Assembly: GCA_021396245.1 (NCBI GenBank)
Contig: WNYE01000008.1
Coordinates: 62,001 to 126,000 of the forward strand
From: Sporothrix humicola
Lineage: Eukaryota > Ascomycota > Sordariomycetes > Ophiostomatales > Ophiostomataceae
Direction: 5' to 3'
DNA length: 64,000 nucleotides
The position numbers and the translations under genes were made by a program. A model generated the notes under the pieces. The model was not told where the DNA came from, did no database searches, and saw only the letters and a list, made by a program, of their open reading frames with translations. Positions 30,757 through 40,444 of the stretch are shown here, one piece after another (position 1 is the stretch's first letter; every line of letters begins with the position of its first letter).

Positions 30757-32838
30757 AATGAGGCCATTCTTATTCTCATGTCTCACTTATTAGCTCTGGC
30801 GCTGGTCTGCTTTTGCTTTTTACTTGTTCTTTCACTCGTCACTTTTCCAATGTCAAGCATTGTTACCAAGTATCTCGCATCGTATTGCTTTCTTTTGGCC
30901 TCTTTTTTTTCTTTTTCTCACCATCTCCGAGTCTTGCCCGTTACACCCCCAAGTGCCGTCCACCCCTTCGAGCACCATCCCTTGCTTTTGCATCTTTATT
31001 CTGTCTCTTTTGTTCTCGTTTTTGCCCCTCCTTTATTTATTATCGTTTCCATTGCCACTTCGCATCATCTTTGATATGGGATCTCTTCTGTGTTGTGATC
31101 GACTCCTAGACTTGCCTCATTGGTCTGTTTCTCCGTGTCTCTCCCGCGGCCGTAGTGTGTCTTTTGTTCATGCCCGTTGTGTTGTTATGTCTTTCTGTTC
31201 TGAACTCAGTCAACTGCTATGATTTTTGTGCCTTTAAACAGGTCGATAGCCAAGCATATTGGCATTTGACGTTTATTTCTCCTCACTTTTCTGGTCTTCT
31301 ATGACCACCCAGGTCGATGTGGCCAAGCCGCAGATCGTAAGATGTCCAGATGCTATTCCTGATAACAATTGTTTTTCTATTCCCATCTTTCAGCACCTGG
31401 AGCCTTGCAGCCCTTGAATTCTTTTCCATATTTATTTTTATTTTATTTTCTCTCCCTCACTTTTAGCTCATCAGCTCACCACTCTTCAAGCCAGGGATGC
31501 TTTCTTTTCTTCGCCTATCTTGGGCCCTCTTCTGCTGTGATCGACATCAACAGATACTATTCTTTTCTACCACTTTATCACTTTTCCATCTTCTGTCGCC
31601 TCTTTCTTTTACTTCTGTCACATTTTGTACCCCCCATCTTTCCTTCCAGCGGCTTTTGCCACAGATAACAGTCAGCGTGATACCCTTCATCTCACCTGTT
31701 GTCTCTGTTTTTGCCCTCCGTTTCGCCCTCTTCTCCGACCGAGTGAGTCCATTGTCTTGTAAGAGGCCTCACAACAGCAACAGCCCTTCCACAACGTCCT
31801 CGACTCCCACAACTTCCACATGTTCACAACCCCAAACTTTGTCTTTCCTCGTGCATGTTGTGACTTCTCAATATCATCCATCGTCGACTTTCAAGACTCA
31901 CAGGAAATAGACGAACTTCTGCATGTCTCACGTCCATCACCGAGCCTTCTTTTTGATATCTCTTGGCCTTTTTCTGTCTTCCTCTTGTCGTCAGTCCCTC
32001 TCACGACTCGTGTGATCGACGGTCGCCGAACTCCATCGTCCTCGTGTTGGTCACATCTCATAGGGCCAACCGGTCTCCCGACAATCTCTTTTCCTCTTTT
32101 TTTCTCCTTTCCTCTTGTTCTTTGCAGTTGGACTATTGGCGGGAGAGCGGCAAGATCCAGGAAGCTGAACGAGAAAAAGTAGACTCCCTGCTTTCTCTGT
32201 CTTATTGACCAGCCTTTCACCCAAGTCACTTTTTTTTTCTTTCTTCCCCGGCTCCTTGCCCCGTCTCTTTTTCCATATTCCACTCTACCTCTTTACCTCT
32301 CTCCCTCTCCTCCTCTCTCAAGGTCGCCGACTATCTGGTCCTCTCCACGCAGCTCCAGCTCGACATCTACGTCCCCCGGCCTTCGCCTTCTCCTTCTTCT
32401 TTCTTCTGTGATCCATGCACACAATACATACATCAACATCCCTTCCCGGTCGCCTCCATTCTTTTTTCTTCTCGGATTCCCTTCTTTGCTTGTGCTTCTC
32501 TTCGTTGATCGGCCCTGCATTGCGGCTCTTCCGTCCGTTTTGTCTTTCCTTTGAGCTACCCTCTTTTTTATCTCATCATTGTACATCTTTTTAATATCTT
32601 GTCTCTTTTCCCATGATATCCTTCTTGGCTTTATAACAGCCCTCACACCCCCCTCCTCTCTTTTCCTTCTTGTGGCCGTTGATCTTCTGTCTCCCTTTTA
32701 CCTCTGAGTCTCTCTTTCTCGTCTTCACGTCAAGCAACATCTCGACATCGAGAAATACGAGACACGAGAGACAAGACGGGGAGGGCTACAAACTGACGGA
32801 ATTCTCCCAACAATAAACGCCCAGCGCCCCGACATATC
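30757..32838 (+). promoter_or_regulatory. Two-kilobase pyrimidine-rich leader/promoter of the rhodopsin-like gene
   Basis: The plus strand is dominated by C and T for about 2 kb, ending at the start codon at 32839. Many ATGs and short frames (30778, 30813, 31369, 31497 and others) occur, all encoding S/F/L/P-rich low complexity. This is probably promoter plus leader, perhaps with leader introns. It mirrors the tract before the permease, which lies on the other strand. Confidence 0.5.
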
Positions 32839-34400
32839 ATGGCCGACAACACAACCGTCCTGCCGCCGCTCAAGGCCGTCACCGACACGGACCAGGGCGG
32901 CATCCTCGCAATCACCGCCAGTCTCGGCCTCGTCTTTGGCGTCATCTCGCTGCTCATCCGCACCTATGTCCGCATCGAGTGCCGCGCCAAGTTTGGCAAG
33001 GACGACTATGCCGCCTTCTTCAGCATGGTCATCGCCCTCGTACAGGGCGTCTTGATTTTCCTGGCTATTGCCAACGGCTTTGGTAAGATCTTGTCGGACC
33101 TCACGCCCGACCTCGTTCTCGCCTGGCAGCGCGATCTGTACATTAGCGACATCTTCTTTTTGATTGCCATGTGGCTCACCAAGAGCTCGATTGCGCTGCT
33201 GCTGATGCGCTTGTCTCGTGATCCTTCTCACGGCGTCATGGCCCGCATCCTGCTCGCCGCCTCGGGCGTCTATTTTGTCGTCTCCATCTTTGTCGTCACC
33301 ATTCGCTGCGACCTCGCTCAACCCTGGAACGACGACGTCCCCGGCTGCAATGCCACAACAGTACGTTTTTATGTCCTGGCTTCGCTCGATTCTTGCCAGC
33401 ATTCACTAACACATAATAGTACGCCCGCTGGGCTGCCGTCACGGCCATGGACATCCTTACCGAAATCGCCCTCTTCATCGGCGGTGTCTGGCTTGTGCGC
33501 GATCTCCAGCTGCCCTGGAGCAAAAAGTCGGTCGTCGTCATCGCCTACGGCCTGCGCCTGCCCGTCATCCTCGCCGCCGCCGTCCGCCTCTACTACCTCC
33601 ACCAGTCCCTGTACAGCGACGACGAGTCTCTGCACGGCATTCTTGCCTACGTCTGCACGCAGATTGAGCTCTCGTATGCCGTCATCGCCACCACGATGCC
33701 TTGCCTCAAGCCATTCATGAGTGCGTTGAATACGGGCTACGGCGGCGGCGGCACGTTTGTGCTGACCACGACGTCGCCCAACTCGTCGAATCTGCAGCGC
33801 AGTCGCGACACAGCAGGCGGCAGCTCGACCTACGGCAAAGCCAAGGCCGCTGCCGTGGCTGTGATGAGCGGCGCTGCAGGCGGCGGCAGCAATGGCGGTG
33901 CTAGTGCCGGCAGCCGCAGCGGGTCCAAGGTGCGCAAGTCGTCCGAGTCGCAGGCGCGGATTCTGGGCAACGGCGAAGACGGAAAAAACGGAAATGGCGG
34001 CAGCGGCAACGGCACCGATAGCGATGGTGGCCCGTTGTCTCGGCCGACAACAAACAACACAAATCCACCACCACCCATGCCCAAGCTGGCACCGTCACAA
34101 ACCCAGTACATTCCGACGCAGGTGCCGTCCAAGGCATCAGGCTTCAAGTCGAGCAAGTCGTCCAAGACGTCCAGCATCACAGTGACTCAAAGTCCCTTTG
34201 GTGGCCGATCGCGGATGGGCGCACAGTCGCCCGACTATGATTATATGGCTGTGAGACCAGAAGCCACTGTCCAGGAAGAAAAGGAGCCAGAGCCGCCAGT
34301 GCCGGCAGTGCCGGCTGTGTCTGAACAACAGGTGCCGGGTATTACACCCATCGCGCCGGCATACTCACGTGGCCACGAACGGATCGGGCATGCCGAGTAG
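32839..34400 (+). CDS. Fungal rhodopsin-like (Pth11-related) seven-helix membrane protein
   Basis: Exons 32839-33360 and 33420-34400 (59-nt intron, GTACGT/ATAATAG) encode 500 residues. Seven hydrophobic helices occupy about residues 24-275, with family motifs RTYVRIECRAKFGKDDY after helix 1, ISDIFFLIAMWLTKSSIALL, and RLPVILAAAVRLYYL. The conserved end of the domain is CTQIELSYAVIATTMPCLKP. The fungal rhodopsin/DUF3328-type GPCR-like family includes Pth11-related proteins, proposed plasma-membrane receptors. There is no CFEM domain at the N-terminus. The last 200 residues are a disordered cytosolic tail rich in S, G and P. Ligand and signalling are unknown. Confidence 0.9.
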
Positions 34401-34783
34401 CCTCGATAAGGGTTGATGCTTCATGCTTGACGGCGTCACGATCGGTAGCGGTAATAGGAGTCTTGGGAGTTGGTTGATTTTGTCTTAATTGTGCTTTTTT
34501 GTTCAAACACCTTCTTTTGGTTGGATCGGAGTCCTGTGATATGTGTCAGTACATGGGCTGCAAAACTTGATATTCGGATACCAGAGGTGCACCCACTCAC
34601 TTGTGTGCCTTCACTCTTTTCTCATCACTTTCTTGTCACACATCTTTTTCTTTTCTTCTTCGTCCTGTATGATTCAAAATTTAATCCAAAAACAAATATA
34701 TTCAAAAATATCATAAGTCGTGCTTCTATAATGTTTTTGACCAACAACGCAACGCTAACGCTGTACGCCTTCGTAAACAGTCT
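34401..34783. other. Intergenic region between convergent genes
   Basis: 383 bp, AT-rich near 34670-34730, holding the two 3' ends. No further feature. Confidence 0.5.
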
Positions 34784-36970
34784 CTAACTTGGCTTCTTTC
34801 GGTCGGTGGGGATGGCTTTCGCGTCATGTTTCTCGTACTTGTCGTTCTTGTTGTAATTTTCATGATTGCCTTGTTGATTGGCCTTGCTGCTTTTGGTTTC
34901 AGCTGGTTCGTAATTCTCGACATGCCTAATGTCAAAATATAGGCTGTAGAGCTCTGGCTGCGTGTACTCCAGGTCAACTGTTTCCTTCTTAACGTTGGTC
35001 GAGATGCGGTACCAGCAGCTGCGCCACTTTCCGGTACGAGGACTGCGTTCGCCAACATCCACCATCACGTAGTCTGGCATTTTGGTGAGATGCGGGCAGA
35101 GCACGTCCAGGTCGGGCCACATGTAGCTGTTGTTGGGCGCCCGCCGCACCATGATCATCTCCGTCTCGCGCGGATGAGCCTCCTCCAAAAACAAGGCAAA
35201 CTGTGGATCGCGTTGGTGGTAGCGATATTGGCAGAGAACGACAAAGTTGACACGCTTTGAAATGGCAATGGCGTCGGGCGTATCTGGGATCTTGATATTG
35301 ACATTGCGCAGCGCGACAGCACACTTGATGGCCAGTACCATGTCGTAGCGCGTCCAGACGTATGCTTTTGGTCGCACAAACAGCCGGTCCTGCACATCCC
35401 ACAAGTGCGTCGGCGCCGTGTCCTTGATCATCACGTACTCATTACCCTCACCCTTGGCCGGCACATGAATGGACGCCTGCCGGAACGTCTCGGGCGTAAT
35501 CGTGTTGGCCGGGCGTTTGTCGATGAGAATGTACCAGTCCGTGACAAGGAAGCCTCGCATGAGACTCACGTCGTCGGGCTTTGATACTGCCATATCGGCG
35601 TCCCAGTCGCGCTGGAAGAGGTTGGGCCCGATCTTAATCAGGTAGATGCCGATAAAGTTGCCAAACTGGCTGCCTAACAAAAGCAGGTAGTGGTTGGTGG
35701 CCGGTGTCTTGCCGTCGACAGACGGCTTGTGCATCAACCGCAGGTACACAGACCCAGACACAAATAGGCCGCGGTTGGTGACGGTAAAGTTTTCAAAGTC
35801 GTCGGCAAAGGGATGCAAACTTGCAAACTCTGCAAACGGTGCCGGAGACGGCGCAAACAGGCACAGCTCCGTTCGGCCTGGTCGTTTGATCGAGCCGCTG
35901 GAAGCTTTTGGTGTCGTGTTTGTCGCTACCGACACGGCCGAAGAACTAGGGCTTGACTGGATCTTGCCTAGAGGTGCTACAGATGAGGGTGTCGGAGAGA
36001 CTGAACGCCGTCTCTTGTCGTTGGAGGTGGGAGTTGAGGGTGAGGGCAATGAGGGCGAAGACGGCGAGGCGGCGCGGGAGTGTGCTGGCGACGCAAACCC
36101 AGGAGTCCTCTTCGGCTGAAATACGGGGTTCGACTCGACGATGACCGGCATCGGTTTCGTCACGGGCGAATGGGGAGTTCGATCCGCGTCCGCGTTGGTC
36201 ACTTTGATGTCCGGCACAGTGGCCTGTGGTGAGCGCCATGCAAAGATGGTCAAGTCGCTGTTCTTCTTGACAATCTCCTCCTGCAAACGCCGGAAAGCCT
36301 TGTTGCCTTCGCCGTAGGCCAGCGGCATGTTAATGTCAAAGATACCCAGCAGACAGTAGGCCATGTCCTCGATGCGTGTTGTCTCGCGCGTGGACGCCCA
36401 CGACATGCGGCGCGCCAGCGAATAGCTGGAGGGGGGCACCTGGCCCATGAGGACGCGTTGCGGGATGTTGGTGCGCTGAAAGATGAGGTCAATATGAGCC
36501 GTCCTCGTGCCCCGAAATACCCAGTCGACGTCGTAAAACTCGAGCCGTCGCGGCGCCACGAGCTCCTGCAGGGTCCAGCCCCGCGTGAACCAGCGGCAGC
36601 TCGCCATGGCCTTGTCCGACTTGTCGTTTGGCAGATCGTCCAGCCAGGCGAAGCAGACGTCCGAATCGCGGTACCACTGGTACATGGAATTGATAGCCTC
36701 GGTCAGGTCGGCGCTGCTCGACTTGTCGATGCAGCACGTGTCAATCCAGATGTACTTGTGCTTGAGCTCGCGGGCCAGCTTGGCGGCGCGCACAATCTTC
36801 TTGAAGCCGCGCCGGCTCGACTTGGCCTTTGCCGACGCCGAACCGACGGCCATGTAGTCGACGAGAGACACCTCTTCGGCGCCCCATGTGTGCGACAAGA
36901 TCGAGTACGGCGGGATGTTTGGCGGGAAGAACTCCCGCATCTCGAGAGTGGTCGTCTCGATGAGGCGCAT
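34784..36970 (-). CDS. HET-domain protein (heterokaryon incompatibility)
   Basis: A single minus-strand exon of 728 residues. The start chosen is the ATG of MRLIETTTLEMREFF, the usual HET protein beginning; an in-frame ATG 55 codons upstream (37135) precedes a sequence without homology. HET blocks are YSILSHTWG (22-30), YIWIDTCCIDK (73-83), EAINSMYQWY (91-100) and RWFTRGWTLQELVAP (126-140), then ARRMSWASTRETTRIEDMAY and the extended HET-D/E-like block LAYGEGNKAFRRLQEEI ending near 245. A disordered S/P/T linker (about 255-365) separates it from a C-terminal region of about 350 residues of unknown fold. HET domains have a TIR-like fold and trigger cell death after fusion of unlike individuals. 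There is no NACHT or WD40 in this protein, so it may work as a stand-alone executor. Confidence 0.93.
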   Translation of the reverse strand: MRLIETTTLEMREFFPPNIPPYSILSHTWGAEEVSLVDYMAVGSASAKAKSSRRGFKKIVRAAKLARELKHKYIWIDTCCIDKSSSADLTEAINSMYQWYRDSDVCFAWLDDLPNDKSDKAMASCRWFTRGWTLQELVAPRRLEFYDVDWVFRGTRTAHIDLIFQRTNIPQRVLMGQVPPSSYSLARRMSWASTRETTRIEDMAYCLLGIFDINMPLAYGEGNKAFRRLQEEIVKKNSDLTIFAWRSPQATVPDIKVTNADADRTPHSPVTKPMPVIVESNPVFQPKRTPGFASPAHSRAASPSSPSLPSPSTPTSNDKRRRSVSPTPSSVAPLGKIQSSPSSSAVSVATNTTPKASSGSIKRPGRTELCLFAPSPAPFAEFASLHPFADDFENFTVTNRGLFVSGSVYLRLMHKPSVDGKTPATNHYLLLLGSQFGNFIGIYLIKIGPNLFQRDWDADMAVSKPDDVSLMRGFLVTDWYILIDKRPANTITPETFRQASIHVPAKGEGNEYVMIKDTAPTHLWDVQDRLFVRPKAYVWTRYDMVLAIKCAVALRNVNIKIPDTPDAIAISKRVNFVVLCQYRYHQRDPQFALFLEEAHPRETEMIMVRRAPNNSYMWPDLDVLCPHLTKMPDYVMVDVGERSPRTGKWRSCWYRISTNVKKETVDLEYTQPELYSLYFDIRHVENYEPAETKSSKANQQGNHENYNKNDKYEKHDAKAIPTDRKKPS

Positions 36971-37730
36971 TGTGGCGGGTGTCCACCAGTCAAAGCTCGT
37001 GGTGGATGTTGATCTGCTGGCAAAGGGGAAGAAGCCAAGAATGGCGAAAAGTGGCGATAGGAGACGATAAAGGGGCAAACGGGCGATTGGTTCTTGTTGT
37101 CTCCTGCCATTTATGTCACGTCGCCCTTTCCCCATAAAATTTCGAGATCACAATTCGCGACTGCCATTTTGCATCGTCAAGTCCCTCGCTCCTGCCCGCC
37201 AAGGGCATTGTTGCTGAGGCTCTTATGTCCACCCAACAAGCGGCGCTATTGGCTGGCTTCGCCGATCTGCAGCTTCTGCACTGCCCACTCCCGCAAATTA
37301 TGCAAGCAATATGCAGGATATCGGGCCTCCAATAGCGCTAGTAAGTAATAAATGTTAGTGAGAGGCGCAGCGAGTGAGGCTCTCTTAACTTTATCGTGAT
37401 GTGACTTTCACGGCTCAATGTCTTTTTCTTCGAAAGCTTGGGAATAAAAATATATGTCACGAAGGTGGGGGTGTTATGGTGTTATGCTAATTTACTATAA
37501 GCATCTCGTAGTTTTTGACATTTTTGGGGGGAAAAACCCTTGAATTAAATACACGTACAAAATGAAAGAAACGTAAAGTAAACAAATGAAACCAGATCGC
37601 GTTTGAAATTTAAAATAAATACACGCAACAAGATCAGATGAGGCAACTTAAAATATATGACGAACAAGAAACTGTACTGTTAGAACAAAAGAAAAGATGG
37701 TTTGCTGCAGCCGATTGACTTCCCAATAAA
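36971..37730. other. Intergenic, upstream of the HET gene
   Basis: 760 bp. From about 37430 the sequence is AT-rich and belongs to the 3' region of the next minus-strand gene. No supported gene. Confidence 0.45.
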
Positions 37731-38984
37731 CTACACACTCCTTTGATTTAACGCAATCTGAGGCAGCACCATTGCCTCGTTATTCGGCATCGTCGTCGGC
37801 TTGATGTACTCGGACACTCTCCTCCCCAGATTGACCATGACCGAGCCCCGCTTCCCCTTAGTTTTCTCTTGCTGCTCAGGCGCCTCATTGTTGTTGATTG
37901 GCATTGCCAAGATGGAGCTCTGGCGACGACTTGCCCGTCGGTTCTTGGCGAAGCTTCCGCGACGCGCCCGTCTCGAGGAGATGGAGGATGCCGAAGAAGC
38001 CAGAGCGCCTGCCACTGCCAGCTGCGGCACCTGTAGACTCAAGTCATGTCCCAGTGTAGAGTGAGGTCTCGGCGGAACAGACCTGGTCTTCTTTCTCTCC
38101 TTGGGGAGAATGAGTTCCGGCACAGCCAATGCATTGTTGCTGCTCTTGCGTGCCTTTTTGTTGGTGGTGTTGTTGTCACCATTCTCCTCACAAGGGAAAA
38201 TGAGTGCCTCGCAGTCTTCCTCTGCCACTGTGCTTGGTTTGGCACTGTTTGTCTCTGTACCAACAACGGCAGACTCGTCATCTTTGCCCTTGTTCACCGA
38301 AGTCTTTGCCGGCGAGGTGTCGCTTTTGCTCTCCAGTTTGGGCGCAGCTGATGCTCGCTTTCTTCGCCGCTGAAACTCGGCCATGGCCGACGCAGAGCTT
38401 CTGTCCGCCTTGGAGCGGCGCCGGTGTTTCTGCTTCTGCTGATTGTCCGACGAGCCGCTGCTGCTGCTGTACATAAAGACAAGACTGTCGCGGTAGGTTG
38501 TGGGGACAGCGACCTGGCGAAAGTCGGATGCTGCATGTCTGGGAACATAGACGGCTCCCGAGGTGCTTCTGGGGATCTGCGTCTGCATCTGAGGAATCTC
38601 TGAAGGCGTGTCTGTATCTCTGGTTGAGCGAGGTGTGAAGCTGAACCGCCGTCTGGTTGATGTGGATTTTCCACTGCGAGCACCGGGAATCTCGAGGGGT
38701 GCAGAGGGAGGAGGACTCAAAGTGGTGTGAGTACCGGGCTTGATTTTCTCAGGAGACGAAGCTGCGTCGGGCCCCAAGAGTGATGCGGTTGGTGAGATAG
38801 TCGAGTCTTCGGCACGAAATAGCGCATCTGTCTCGAGATCCTGGACGCTGAGGTATTGGCTGTTTCGTGACTTTCGCGTCAGCAGACGGGACAACCACGC
38901 AGGCTCGATGCCTCTCGTATAGCTTCCATTGCGCGAGGAGAGCTGCGTTGTGCTGCTGGACCGGAAGCCGATATGTGCCGTCAT
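37731..38984 (-). CDS. Disordered basic/serine-rich protein
   Basis: A minus-strand frame of 417 residues from the first ATG (MTAHIGFRSSSTTQL). It is rich in S, R, K and T throughout, with no hydrophobic core, signal or membrane helix. Clusters such as KQKHRRRSKADRSS, EFQRRRKRAS and SSRRARRGSFAKNRRASRR look like nuclear localisation or kinase-target sites (RRxS). No domain is recognised. Uninterrupted length and a good ATG argue for a real gene; a nuclear or cytoskeletal regulatory role would be speculation. Confidence 0.7.
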   Translation of the reverse strand: MTAHIGFRSSSTTQLSSRNGSYTRGIEPAWLSRLLTRKSRNSQYLSVQDLETDALFRAEDSTISPTASLLGPDAASSPEKIKPGTHTTLSPPPSAPLEIPGARSGKSTSTRRRFSFTPRSTRDTDTPSEIPQMQTQIPRSTSGAVYVPRHAASDFRQVAVPTTYRDSLVFMYSSSSGSSDNQQKQKHRRRSKADRSSASAMAEFQRRRKRASAAPKLESKSDTSPAKTSVNKGKDDESAVVGTETNSAKPSTVAEEDCEALIFPCEENGDNNTTNKKARKSSNNALAVPELILPKERKKTRSVPPRPHSTLGHDLSLQVPQLAVAGALASSASSISSRRARRGSFAKNRRASRRQSSILAMPINNNEAPEQQEKTKGKRGSVMVNLGRRVSEYIKPTTMPNNEAMVLPQIALNQRSV

Positions 38985-40444
38985 TGCGATGTGTAGGAGC
39001 TGTTTTGTGAAGAAATAAAGGGGAGAAGAATCCAAAGTGCATGGTAGCCAAAAGCAAAGAAGACCGGCGAGTAAAGTAGGAAAACAAAGCAGGTGTGATC
39101 TACTGAAAATCCAAAAGGGCGGCTGCCCCTCTCCCTTTTAAAAACAAAAAGAAAGCAAGCACGCAGCAAGCACGCCAGGTGTCGTTTTCAGATGCTATTG
39201 GCATGAGGTCTTAGAAGGGAGAAACAAGAATGGGTCAGCTCGCCAACCATTTGGTTCACTTGTCAAATTGTCGAAATAAAAGTTAAAGTCTGTTTGACCT
39301 ATGTTAGACAGTCCTGTTCCAATGCGTATTTCTTGGGGATGAGTATCATCCGAAAGCACAAAAAAAAGATGTATTATCCGCAAACGACACCGCCAGCCAT
39401 GGCTTCGGGAACCTGATGTGGTGATGCTGACGTCCGGTGGCGCGTCTTGTTTTGAATACGGCGACCGTGCTTCGTATTGAGTGCAGCACAACGTAACGTG
39501 TTTATGTAGATGGGCATTTTAGGAAGCATTTGGAAGATAATATATGGAAAATGAACCAAATAAATGGTAATGATAAAGCATAGTCCAGGTGCCACCCATC
39601 ATGGACATATTTCCCAAGGTTTACCATTTGGATTCTACAACACGCCGCTATGCACATCGTGCGACGAAGGCTTGCCACAATTTTAAGAATTGCAAGCGAC
39701 AAGGGAGAGGCACTGAGGGCAAACCTCTCGATATTCCACAGTGACTCGCCCTGCTTTCCATCCCTTTACTTACGGGCATGGCTTGACAATTTATCACTTA
39801 TTATCGTCATTTCCTTGACTGTATTGCGACTGTGAAGGAGAGAACATACTTAACGGCGCCACAGCAACCCAAAAGTGAGACGAGAAATGCGTGGACAAGA
39901 GACATTCTGGTTCAATCCGGCCTCCAGGAGAGTAGAAATCGGAGAAAATGGTTGCAAAATAAGTCACATAATAGGATATATCATGGCAACTGAGACATAA
40001 CAGATCAATATTGGTTCTTGGCTCGCGACGTTGAAGAATCACCGTTTTCCTGCTAGTGCATTCCCATTTTGGCGACCATGCAGGGCATGGGTTCCTCCCT
40101 TTCAGACACTGCGAGGTCTCTCGTCTCTTATTAAATATATGTACAAGACAAAAAGAGTGCAACGTGAGCCGAGACGAAATAAACTTCAATTTTCTACTGT
40201 AAAACGTCAAGTTTAGGAATAAACGAGCTGGTAAAGACTTCTCGACGCGAGTTAAACACGACATCACGTGTGACCTTTGTCGTCCAACAGATTAAAAAGA
40301 CAAATCCCTCCTTATTCCTGTTTTTTCTCTTAACATTCTAAAGCAACGGTACCGTCGATGAGTTAAACGAATATCGATGCACAATGCACACCAAAACGCC
40401 GTATCGTGGGACTTATCACAGGCGCGCCCGTCCGCAGTACGTCA
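38985..40444. other. Intergenic, 1.46 kb
   Basis: Promoter of the disordered protein gene on the left and 3' region of the MYND-SET gene on the right. No supported gene or repeat. Confidence 0.45.

Noticed and set aside
30778..32411. Several plus-strand hydrophobic frames that resemble small membrane proteins
   Set aside because: The hydrophobicity comes from T/C-rich DNA (F, L, S, P codons); frames overlap in all registers and lack conserved motifs.
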